Shown here one piece after another: positions 33,836-43,955 of a stretch of 64,000 bases of DNA. Each line of letters begins with the position of its first letter. Position 1 is the first letter of the stretch. Origin of the DNA: PoT sp049331405 (GTDB lineage: Bacteria; Planctomycetota; Planctomycetia; Isosphaerales; Isosphaeraceae); the NCBI RefSeq assembly GCF_049331405.1, contig NZ_CP186274.1, positions 8,494,001 through 8,558,000 on the forward strand, written 5' to 3'. The notes beneath the pieces were generated by a model. The model ran no database searches, was not told the origin of the DNA, and saw nothing but the letters and a program-made list of their open reading frames with translations. The position numbers and the translations under genes were made by a program.

Positions 33836-34132
33836 TCAACCCATCGGTTCCTTGAGCGAGCGGACGAAGTGATTCCCCTTGCCCCTGGCCTTGAGATCGA
33901 GGGCATGGGCCTCGGCATCGGCCTTGTTGGCATACCCGAAGGTGGCAACAGTGCGGCCGCCGATGTCGCAGACGGCCCAGACGACCCGCATGCGGGCGTT
34001 GACCTCCGGCTTCGGGCGACGTTCCGACGGTTCCGACCTCGGCTTCCGCTCCGAGGGCGTGTTGATGCCGAGGGCCTCGACCGCTTCGGCCTCCGCGCGC
34101 AGGTCGCGGCGATTCAGGGTTCGTCGTGCCAT
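33836..34132 (-). CDS. Small conserved hypothetical protein
   Basis: The 98-residue product starts with a basic helix (MARRTLNRRDLRAEAEAVEA), has a charged linker, then a compact C-terminal half (VVWAVCDIGGRTVATFGYANKADAEAHALDLKARGKGNHFV) that looks like a small beta-alpha-beta domain. I do not know its function. Third-position GC bias matches neighbouring genes, which supports coding. It lies downstream of the GNAT gene in the same direction with a 170-bp gap, and is convergent with the SDR gene. Confidence 0.6.
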   Translation of the reverse strand: MARRTLNRRDLRAEAEAVEALGINTPSERKPRSEPSERRPKPEVNARMRVVWAVCDIGGRTVATFGYANKADAEAHALDLKARGKGNHFVRSLKEPMG

Positions 34133-34304
34133 GATTGGTTCTGACCCGGATCGAGTTGGATCGAAGGGAGGCGAGATGATCCCGCGACGAGCTCCACTCG
34201 TCGCGACTCTCCCTTCTCCTGGACAATGATACGCAAAGGATCGACCTGAGATCGCGCCCGACCGAAAGTTCTGAGGATTTCGGCCCGCGGATCGTTGCGG
34301 TCGG

Positions 34305-35288
34305 TCAACAGAGTAGGGGGCTGTCTACCGCCCCCGGACGCCGGAAGAGCGTGGCCGTCTCGACCGGCTGGAATCCGACGGATTGATAAAGCGCCAGAGC
34401 CGGGGCATTCGTCGAGTTGGTCTGCAGTGAGACGACGGAGAGCATCTCGGAGCGGGCGTGGCGAAGGATCTCGACCATGAGGTGCCGTCCATATCCCTTG
34501 CGTCGCACCGACGTGCCGACTTCCATCGCGACCAGGCCGATCCCGGCCCGGCCATCGCGACGGCCGAACCAGCTCATATCCCAGGTCGTGGCTCTTGCCA
34601 GCTCGCGCTCGTCCGCCTTGGCGACGAGCCGATACTGGGTCGGCCGGAAGTCACCGATCCAGAGCGACTGCCACCAGTTCTCGGGGAGGATGTCCTCGAC
34701 GATGTCGACCCGCGCCTGACGCTTGATAAGTGGCGACCGGGGGTCGCGGACCTCGGGACTCGACAGGTCGGCCTCGAGCAGGACCGTCGAGCTGACCGGC
34801 TCATATCCAGCACGCTGGACGGCCTTCAGGAAACCGAGGTGGCTCGAGAGGATCCCCGCCCATTCGCTGCCTCCGTAGAGGCCCCAGTAGAATGGGTTCA
34901 AGGGATACTGGCCGCCCGCGTAGAGGACCTTGGCCCCGCGCTCGCGCAGGTATGTCTCGGCGGCGACCATCAATCCATCGGCGACCTCGGGGTCGTCATT
35001 TCCCGGCTCGACCACGAGCATCCCGATCGTCCCGAGGTCGTAGTTGAGCTGATAGACGGCACCGACCGGGTCGTCGGGGCCGAACCCCGCGTGGGCGAAC
35101 CCGACGACCTTGCCTTCTCGCTCGGCGACGATGAGGCCCTCGGACTCGAAGGTCGGCTTGGAGACGACCTGGGCATCGAATTCGTGTCCGTTGATCGGAC
35201 GAGCGAGCGCAGAATCGGGGAGGCCTCGATTCCAGAGGTCGGCCAGCGCGGGCGAATCAGGATTTCGATACGCGCGAAAATGCGTCAC
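34305..35288 (-). CDS. Tandem GNAT-domain acetyltransferase-like protein
   Basis: The protein (327 aa from GTG 35288) is built of two GCN5-type N-acetyltransferase folds. The first half has LIVAEREGKVVGFAHAGFGP and TIGMLVVEPGNDDPEVADGLM. The second has GIGLVAMEVGTSVRRKGYGRHLMVEILRHAR, which is the acetyl-CoA binding R/QxxGxG/A motif (RRKGYGR), and ends NAPALALYQSVGFQPVE. The first domain's CoA loop is degenerate, so the N-terminal domain may be structural, as in mycothiol synthase-like and other double GNATs. The substrate is unknown. A frame back to 35360 adds 24 residues without domain content. Confidence 0.8.
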   Translation of the reverse strand: MTHFRAYRNPDSPALADLWNRGLPDSALARPINGHEFDAQVVSKPTFESEGLIVAEREGKVVGFAHAGFGPDDPVGAVYQLNYDLGTIGMLVVEPGNDDPEVADGLMVAAETYLRERGAKVLYAGGQYPLNPFYWGLYGGSEWAGILSSHLGFLKAVQRAGYEPVSSTVLLEADLSSPEVRDPRSPLIKRQARVDIVEDILPENWWQSLWIGDFRPTQYRLVAKADERELARATTWDMSWFGRRDGRAGIGLVAMEVGTSVRRKGYGRHLMVEILRHARSEMLSVVSLQTNSTNAPALALYQSVGFQPVETATLFRRPGAVDSPLLC

Positions 35289-35384
35289 GGATGGATCGTC
35301 GCGATTGCGGAGAAGAGGAAGGGCCGTCGACCTCGGTTCACGCGAGGCCGATACGCCCACTCCAGTAACGGGGGATTTCGCCGC

Positions 35385-35693
35385 TCAGCCGACCGACACG
35401 AGCACGTCTTCGCCTTCGACTTTCACCTCGAAGACCGGTTGTTTCAACTTGGCACCGAGGGGCGACCTGCCGGTGCAGACGTCGAACTGCCAACCGTGCC
35501 AGGGACAGGTGACGAGGGTACCATGCAATGGCCCGTCCGCAAGCGGTCCCCCCTGATGAGGACAGAGTCCGTCGATCGCAGAGATCTTGCCATCGACGTT
35601 GAAGAGGGCGTAGATCCGTCCGTCGTGCTCGACCTCCAGCGAAGACCCGGGGGGGAGTTGGCTCAATGTCGCCACCTTGACGAATTCGGGCAT
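35385..35693 (-). CDS. Rieske [2Fe-2S] ferredoxin-like protein
   Basis: This is a small soluble Rieske protein of 102 residues, like the electron-transfer component of aromatic-ring dioxygenases or nitrite reductase NirD-like proteins. Cluster ligands are visible in CPHQG (Cys44, His46) and CPWHGWQFD (Cys63, His66). The fold completes with a short C-terminal strand (VEGEDVLVSV). No oxygenase or reductase gene is adjacent, so its partner is unknown. It is upstream of the GNAT gene on the same strand, 96 bp apart. Confidence 0.92.
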   Translation of the reverse strand: MPEFVKVATLSQLPPGSSLEVEHDGRIYALFNVDGKISAIDGLCPHQGGPLADGPLHGTLVTCPWHGWQFDVCTGRSPLGAKLKQPVFEVKVEGEDVLVSVG

Positions 35694-35980
35694 TCGACCG
35701 ACTCCTGGCTGCCGAGTTGAGTGCAGAACGCGTTCATCGCGTCCGTCGCTGCGCCTTCGTCGGCACTACACTTCACATGATCGATCTTAACACAGTACAC
35801 CGGCCTGGAAAAGCAGGACCGGCGAGCCCGTGTCGTCGCAACCGAACTGGCCCGAGCGGCCCGGAACTTTCCCTCGCCGGTTACAATAGCGAAGGCCGGG
35901 CTCGGTCCCCGGCGGACGAGGCGAGCCGTCTCGGAATGACACTGGCGGTTCCCATCAGCTCCCTGACAGGACCTTCGAAG

Positions 35981-36673
35981 ATGCTCGACGCCCTGGTGAT
36001 CTCCCCCCATCCCGACGATGCCGAACTCGGAGTCGGAGGGACGATCGTCCGACTCCAGGCCCAGGGATGGAAAGTCGGGATCCTCGACCTCACGAGCGGC
36101 GAGCCCACCCCCCTCGGCTCGCTCGAAACTCGGGCGAGGGAGACCGCCGCGGCCAACGCCGCGCTCGGAAACCCCTGGCGGCGGAACCTCGGGCTCCCGA
36201 ATCGGAGCCTGGAGCCAACCCTGGAACATCGCCGGGCGCTGGCCGCCGTCTTCCGCGAGATGCGTCCTCGAATCCTCTTCGCCCCCTACTGGGAAGACGC
36301 TCACCCCGACCACCTGGCGGCGACCCAACTCGTCGAGAACGCGAGATTCTGGAGCAAGCTCTCGAAATCCGACATCCCCGGTACGCCGTTCCACCCGTCC
36401 CGGATCTTCTATTACTTCAGCGTCCACTTGCGGATCGTCGAGCGCCCTAGCTTCCTGATGGATATCTCCGACCAGCTCGAGGCCAAGATTGCGGCGATGC
36501 GAGCCTATCGGTCACAGCTCGTCGACAACCAGCCGGCGGGAGGGCCGGGGGTCATCGACTCCGTCTGCGACCGCACCCGCTTCTGGGGGCACACCGTCGG
36601 CGTCCGACATGCCGAGCCCTTCGCCAGCCGGGAGCCGATGGGCCTCTCGAGCCTCGATCACGTCCTGCTCTGA
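35981..36673 (+). CDS. bshB1: LmbE/PIG-L family deacetylase, BshB1-like
   Basis: This is a zinc-dependent N-acetylglucosamine deacetylase. The closest match by pattern is BshB1, which deacetylates GlcNAc-malate in bacillithiol synthesis. The 230-residue product from ATG 35981 begins LDALVISPHPDDAELGVGG (zinc ligands His10, Asp13, with Asp12) and carries EDAHPDHLAAT (His108, Asp110, His111). SKLSKSDIPGTPFHPSRIFYYF and the C-terminal AEPFASREPMGL are also BshB1-like. An in-frame extension upstream to 35717 lacks similarity. The other bacillithiol genes (bshA, bshC) are not in the window, so the pathway is unproven. Confidence 0.83.
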   Translation: MLDALVISPHPDDAELGVGGTIVRLQAQGWKVGILDLTSGEPTPLGSLETRARETAAANAALGNPWRRNLGLPNRSLEPTLEHRRALAAVFREMRPRILFAPYWEDAHPDHLAATQLVENARFWSKLSKSDIPGTPFHPSRIFYYFSVHLRIVERPSFLMDISDQLEAKIAAMRAYRSQLVDNQPAGGPGVIDSVCDRTRFWGHTVGVRHAEPFASREPMGLSSLDHVLL

Positions 36674-36688
36674 CGCGACCTCGATAGC

Positions 36689-37345
36689 TCAGGAGCCGAG
36701 CACGCGGACACGGCGTCCGTCGACCCTCAGGCGGCCCTCCGCGTAGAGCCTGATGGCCTCGGGCACCGCCTGGCACTCGGCCTGGAAGACCCTCGTCGCG
36801 ACCGAATCCGCAGTGTCGTCGTCGAGCACGGGGACCGTCTTCTGCAGGATGATCGGCCCGGTGTCGTAGGTGTCATCCGCGAAGTGGACCGTGCAGCCCG
36901 TTACCTTGACTCCGGTGTCGACCACGGCTTGATGCACAGCCTCGCCGTGGAATCCTCTGCCGCAGAAGGCCGGGATCAAGGACGGATGGACGTTGATGAC
37001 CTTGCCTTGATAGTCGGGGGGGATCTGGAGCAGGGATAGGAAGCCCCCGAGGATCACTAAGTCGGCCTTGTTCTGTCGGATCGGGTTGAAGACGGAGTTG
37101 CTGAACGCCTCCGGCGTCTTCGATGTGCTCCGGGATGCTAGCGCGAGCGGGATCCTCGCCGCCTCCGCCTTCGGGATCGCACCGATCTTCGGCCGGCTCG
37201 CCACGACCTGGACGATCGAGGCGTGGAGCTTCCCGGCCTTGATCAGGTCGATGAGGTTCTGGAGCGTCGTCCCTCCACCCGAGACGCAGACCGCCAGGCG
37301 GATGGGCGGGTCGTTGATCGGCGGGACTCTCGGCGAATCGGCCAT
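36689..37345 (-). CDS. purN: Phosphoribosylglycinamide formyltransferase
   Basis: This enzyme transfers a formyl group from 10-formyltetrahydrofolate to GAR, step three of purine synthesis. The 218-residue protein contains the phosphate-binding SGGGTTLQNLID, the catalytic NVHPSLIPAF (Asn, His) and GCTVHFADDTYDTGPIILQ with the catalytic Asp. TTL in the first loop replaces the more usual TNL/SNL, a mild variation. ATG 37345 is preferred over a TTG at 37363. It is convergent with the BshB1-like gene. Confidence 0.92.
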   Translation of the reverse strand: MADSPRVPPINDPPIRLAVCVSGGGTTLQNLIDLIKAGKLHASIVQVVASRPKIGAIPKAEAARIPLALASRSTSKTPEAFSNSVFNPIRQNKADLVILGGFLSLLQIPPDYQGKVINVHPSLIPAFCGRGFHGEAVHQAVVDTGVKVTGCTVHFADDTYDTGPIILQKTVPVLDDDTADSVATRVFQAECQAVPEAIRLYAEGRLRVDGRRVRVLGS

Positions 37346-37574
37346 GGGCGATGGAACCTTCAAGCCTGTGACGGAAGCGTGGCGATCGGACTCGGTCCCG
37401 AAATTATGGGCCGTCGCGGTCGGAATTCAAACGGAATCGAAACGAGGCTAAGACTCACATCACCGCTTGCTTGTAGAATGAGCCCGTTAACGATTTGGTT
37501 GTAGTTCGGCGGAATCGCTCCTGCTAGACTCATCGTTGAAGACTGATTCGACTCGCCCCTTGCAGGAGACGACG

Positions 37575-38114
37575 ATGAGCGACGGCGGAACGTCTGTTGG
37601 TTCGAGCGTTGTTGCGGTCTATCCCGATCACGCCTCGGCCGAGCGGGCCGTGCGGCAACTGCACGAGGGGGGCTTCGCCATGAGCGACCTCTCGATCGTC
37701 GGGCGCGACTTCCAGGTGAGCGAGGAGCCGGTCGGCTTCGTCACGACCGGCGACTTCGCCTCGGCGGGCGCGGGCACCGGGGCGTGGGTGGGCGGCCTCT
37801 TCGGCCTGCTCGTCGGTGCCGCCTTCCTGATCCTTCCCGGCCTCGGGCCTGTCATCGTCGCAGGGCCGCTCTCGGCGGCCTTGCTCGGTGGCGTGGAAGG
37901 GGCGATCGCCGGCGCTGCCCTCGGCGCCCTCGGCGGGGCCCTGGTCGGCTGGGGTGTCCCGAAGGATCAGGCCCTCAAGTTCGAGACCCAGGTGAAGGCC
38001 GGCAAATTCCTCGTGCTGGCGCGAGGAGACAGCCAGCATATCGAGAAGGCCAAGGCCATCCTCGGGACCGGTGCCCCCGAGGAACTCGAGGTCTATTCTC
38101 ACGCTGCGGTCTGA
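37575..38114 (+). CDS. General-stress-like membrane protein (YflT/GSP17M-like N-terminus, Gly-rich TM hairpin)
   Basis: The 179-residue protein starts with a small alpha/beta domain (SSVVAVYPDHASAERAVRQLHEGGFAMSDLSIVG), similar to the heat-induced stress protein 17M/YflT fold. A glycine/alanine-rich hydrophobic pair of segments (GAWVGGLFGLLVGAAFLIL and AAGPLSAALLGGVEGAIAGAALGALG-type region) follows, then a C-terminal domain with KFETQVKAGKFLVLARG. It could insert into or coat membranes; related proteins respond to stress, but the function is not established. AGGAG lies seven bases before ATG 37575, which decides this start over 37536. It ends at a strong terminator shared with the DUF1015 gene. 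Confidence 0.75.
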   Translation: MSDGGTSVGSSVVAVYPDHASAERAVRQLHEGGFAMSDLSIVGRDFQVSEEPVGFVTTGDFASAGAGTGAWVGGLFGLLVGAAFLILPGLGPVIVAGPLSAALLGGVEGAIAGAALGALGGALVGWGVPKDQALKFETQVKAGKFLVLARGDSQHIEKAKAILGTGAPEELEVYSHAAV

Positions 38115-38160
38115 AACTCGCCGCTCGGACATTCGATCCCATCGATGAAGCAGACACAGA

Positions 38161-38205
38161 AGAAGCCCCGCCGTCACTCATTCGCGACGGCGGGGCTTCT
38201 CGTTT
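38161..38205. terminator. Terminator between convergent genes
   Basis: AGAAGCCCCGCCGTC (38161-38175) and its perfect complement (38186-38200) form a 15-bp stem with a 10-nt loop, followed by CGTTT. It serves the stress-like gene and probably the DUF1015 gene from the other side. Confidence 0.8.
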
Positions 38206-38223
38206 CCAGCGAATCCGATCGCG

Positions 38224-39522
<1,299 letters not shown>

Positions 39523-39668
39523 TGTTGTGTCGATCCTTCCGGCGCCCGTCGGGAACTCTGAAACGCCGGAATGTAGAGGATGAAGAGGTCTGACGAACTA
39601 CCAAGATAACTGACAGCCATTGGGTTGTGGACCCGCCCCACCCAACGCTCGGGGCGATGAGAGGCAAG

Positions 39669-40331
39669 TCACGCCGGGTCGACCGACCTGACGGCCGCGA
39701 CGAACTCGCGGATCCTGGCCTGATCCTTGATGGCGGGAGAACTTTCGACGCCGCTGGCGACGTCGACCATCCACGGCCGGACGAAACCGACGCGCTCGGC
39801 AACGTTCTCGGGCTTCAGCCCGCCAGCGAGGATCAGGTGGGTATGGCGAGGAAGGAGCGAGAGGAGGTAGTCGGGGATCGAATGTCCCGTCCCCCCCTGG
39901 AGGTCCTGCACGTGCGCATCCACCAGGACGAACTCGGGGGCGCACCCAAGTTCCTCGCAGCGTGCGAGATACGTCTTCATCGCCTCGATCGCGGCGACAT
40001 CCCCCAGGCGGAATGCCCTGATGACCCGGAGGTGCTTGAGCGCCAGGAGGTCTTCGGGGGGCTCGTTGCCGTGGAGTTGCACGATCGGGAGGGACAGGAC
40101 GGCCGCCATCTCGGCGACGTCATCCGGTGTCCGATCGACGAAGAGTCCGACGGGCTGGACCGTGCTGGGGACGTGCGAAAGCAAAGTCGCCGCGAGGGAA
40201 CGATTAATTCCCCGCGGCGATTTCGGATGGAAGTTGAGGCCGATCCAGTCGACGCCCGACTCGACGCACGCGATGACATCTTCGGGTCGAGTCAGGCCGC
40301 AGACCTTGATGCGAACGGGGCGTCCGGACAC
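39669..40331 (-). CDS. trpF: Phosphoribosylanthranilate isomerase
   Basis: This TIM-barrel enzyme catalyses the Amadori rearrangement of N-(5-phosphoribosyl)anthranilate in tryptophan synthesis. The 220-residue product contains the catalytic KVCGLTRPEDV (Cys) near the N-terminus, WIGLNFHPKSPR, VGLFVD, VQLHGNE, FVLVDAHVQ with the catalytic Asp, and ILAGGLKPENV with DVASGVESSPAIKD at the end. The trpF gene is split from other trp genes and follows trxA by only 4 bp, so both share one promoter. Confidence 0.94.
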   Translation of the reverse strand: MSGRPVRIKVCGLTRPEDVIACVESGVDWIGLNFHPKSPRGINRSLAATLLSHVPSTVQPVGLFVDRTPDDVAEMAAVLSLPIVQLHGNEPPEDLLALKHLRVIRAFRLGDVAAIEAMKTYLARCEELGCAPEFVLVDAHVQDLQGGTGHSIPDYLLSLLPRHTHLILAGGLKPENVAERVGFVRPWMVDVASGVESSPAIKDQARIREFVAAVRSVDPA

Positions 40332-40335
40332 GCGA

Positions 40336-40668
40336 TCAGGAAACTCCCAGCTTCTCGAGCGAAGCCTTGAACTTCGACTCGGTATTCACGCCGACCAGGC
40401 GATCGACTTCCTTGCCGCCCTGGAAGATCAGGACGGTGGGGATCGCCGAGATCCGCAGACCACCGGGGGTCTCCTGGTTCTCGTCGGTGTTGAGCTTGCC
40501 GATCTTCACCTTGCCCTGGAGTTCACCCGCCAGCTTCTCGATGGTGGGAGCGAGCATACGGCAGGGGCCGCACCAGGGGGCCCAGAAGTCGACCAACACG
40601 GGGACAGAAGAATCCAGGACTTCCGACTTCCAATTCGCGTCGGTGAATTCCACTACGCTCCCGGCCAT
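40336..40668 (-). CDS. trxA: Thioredoxin
   Basis: This small cytosolic dithiol-disulfide oxidoreductase has 110 residues. The active site WCGPC is at residues 32-36, Asp27 is in VLVDFWA, and cis-Pro is in the ISAIPTVLIF segment; the length and fold order are normal. The ATG at 40668 has GAGG eight bases upstream, and the 20-residue extension to 40728 is not conserved. A near-consensus promoter (TTGACT-N16-TATAAT) lies about 100 bp upstream. It forms an operon with trpF, an unusual pairing of redox and tryptophan genes. Confidence 0.95.
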   Translation of the reverse strand: MAGSVVEFTDANWKSEVLDSSVPVLVDFWAPWCGPCRMLAPTIEKLAGELQGKVKIGKLNTDENQETPGGLRISAIPTVLIFQGGKEVDRLVGVNTESKFKASLEKLGVS

Positions 40669-40764
40669 GGCAGATGCCTCATCTATCTGAATCTGGAGGA
40701 GATTCGCGAGAATCGTGATCAGCGTCAACGGACCAACGAACGGCCCAGGCGCATGTCGATTGGC

Positions 40765-40792
40765 ATTATAAATGGGCTTCCCGCCGAGTCAA
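40765..40792 (-). promoter_or_regulatory. Promoter of trxA-trpF
   Basis: On the minus strand TTGACT (40787-40792) and a perfect TATAAT (40765-40770) are separated by 16 bp. The predicted leader is about 90 nt. Confidence 0.75.
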
Positions 40793-40896
40793 CCACGTCG
40801 GAACCGCCCCAGGGGCTCCCGCCGTGGCAGCTTGAAGAGGTGGGGAAGGGTGAGGCGGCTTTGACGACGTGCCCATCCGGCTCAACTCAATCCAGC

Positions 40897-41634
40897 TCAG
40901 CGCTTCACCCGCTTGGTGTTCGGCATATCCTCTTCGGCGAGATAGAGGATCCGCCCGCAGGTCCTGCAGAAGCTGAGCGTCTTGGCGTTGATCAGGTCGT
41001 TCATCATCTGCGGCGTCACGGACACGAAGCACCCGGAGCAGGCGCCATTCTCGAGGAAGGCCATCGCGTCGGCTCCGTGCTGCTTCACCGTCCGGCGATA
41101 GCGCTCGCGTTCGTCCTCGGGGATAATCGACTCCGCGCCGATGATGGCCGACTCGATCTCGACGAGCTGGGCCTTCTGCGAGTCGGCCTGAGAGTCGATG
41201 AGCGTCTTGAGGGCGGTCACTTCCTCGGCGAACTTCTTGAAGTCGGCCTCCTCGGCGACGAGGGCGGCGACTTGCTCGTCGATCTTCATCATGTCGCCCA
41301 GGATCTCGCCCTCGATCTTCTCGATGGCGTTCTTGTCGTTGGCGATCTGGTTCTGGATGGCCTTGTATTCCTCGTTCTTCTTGACCTGGTTCAGCTTGAC
41401 CTGCAGGTCATCGATCTTCGCCTGATGCGACTGGAGCGTGTGCTCGCGCTTCTTGAGCTGGACCTTGGAGTCCTGCAGGGCCTTGCGCGAACCCTCGAGC
41501 GTGGCCTGGCGGTTGGCCAGGGCGCCTTGACGTGCGGCCAGCGTCTTCGGGGCCGAGGTCAGGCGATCACGCAGGGCTTTCGCACGCTGGTGAAGCTGGT
41601 GCAGGTCTCGGAGATTCTCGGCGGTCGCGGTCAT
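40897..41634 (-). CDS. Coiled-coil protein with C-terminal zinc ribbon (CT398/C4-type family)
   Basis: The 245-residue protein has a long antiparallel-type coiled coil (residues about 5-180, rich in Lys, Gln and Glu heptads). It is followed by a four-cysteine zinc ribbon: CSGCFVSVTP and CRTCGRILYLAEE (Cys199, 202 and Cys223, 226 approximately). This is the arrangement of the CT398/zf-RING_7 family, which is widespread in bacteria with proposed but unproven links to nucleic acids, secretion or flagella. It is a single gene; the roughly 600 bp upstream hold no other gene. Confidence 0.85.
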   Translation of the reverse strand: MTATAENLRDLHQLHQRAKALRDRLTSAPKTLAARQGALANRQATLEGSRKALQDSKVQLKKREHTLQSHQAKIDDLQVKLNQVKKNEEYKAIQNQIANDKNAIEKIEGEILGDMMKIDEQVAALVAEEADFKKFAEEVTALKTLIDSQADSQKAQLVEIESAIIGAESIIPEDERERYRRTVKQHGADAMAFLENGACSGCFVSVTPQMMNDLINAKTLSFCRTCGRILYLAEEDMPNTKRVKR

Positions 41635-42201
41635 CGTTGATGTCTCTCCCGTGGGACGCGATGGGGCGATCGTCCAGTACCTCGATGTCCGGGCGGCCGG
41701 CTCTCAACGTCCGGGTTCCCGGTCTTCAACGTCTTTGAAAACTTCGATGACAGGCGTCTTGCAGGCCCGGGGCACGCGTGACAACCGAGTTCGCCTCGGT
41801 GCGGCGGGCTCGGTCCGATGGGCAGGAGACTACGGCGCCGATGGGGCTTCCGCGACACTCGCCCGTTCGAACTCGCGGCCCTGCAAGCTCCTAATCACAC
41901 AGACTCCGCGTCGAGAACCCGCCGCAGGACAATCTCGCGGCCCCATCACGGAGGCTTTACGCGACGGCCGCGGCGTAACCAGATTGGCTCCGAGGAGTGC
42001 GTACGAGGGGAACCTCACTTCTCGACCATTCTAGTTCAGTTTTCGCGTGGAGGACAGTCACTTCGCGATCCCTCCCCCTCCTGTTGCGTCGCCTCGGCAG
42101 TTCCTCGGCCCGGGTGTCTAACCTCGAGCCCGGCGGGCCTGGAACACGCGTCGTCCTGGAGGAGTCGCACGTCGGAGCAGGGGGGATTCCGGCCTACCAA
42201 C
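41635..42201. other. Intergenic region without a recognised gene
   Basis: About 570 bp lie between the coiled-coil protein gene and the rpoD terminator. I looked for RNase P RNA, tmRNA, SRP RNA and tRNA signatures and see none. Open frames (e.g. 41651-42034 plus) are Arg/Ser/Gly-rich shadow-like sequences without ribosome sites. Confidence 0.45.
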
Positions 42202-42239
42202 AAAAAAACCGCCGGTCGCCAGGAGGCGACCGACGGTTT
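42202..42239 (-). terminator. Intrinsic terminator of dnaG-rpoD
   Basis: Read on the minus strand, a 14-bp stem with one mismatch and a short loop is followed by TTTTTTT. It lies 11 bp after the rpoD stop. Confidence 0.88.
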
Positions 42240-42250
42240 GAAGTTCGAGA

Positions 42251-43924
<1,674 letters not shown>

Positions 43925-43955
43925 CCAAAACCTCCCCTAACGACGGAACGACGGG

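Noticed and set aside
34114..34308. 64-residue minus-strand ORF between the GNAT gene and the small 98-residue gene
   Set aside because: A TTG start overlaps the GNAT stop (TTGA), which looks like coupling, but third-position GC is well below that of its neighbours and it overlaps the next gene. Probably a chance frame.
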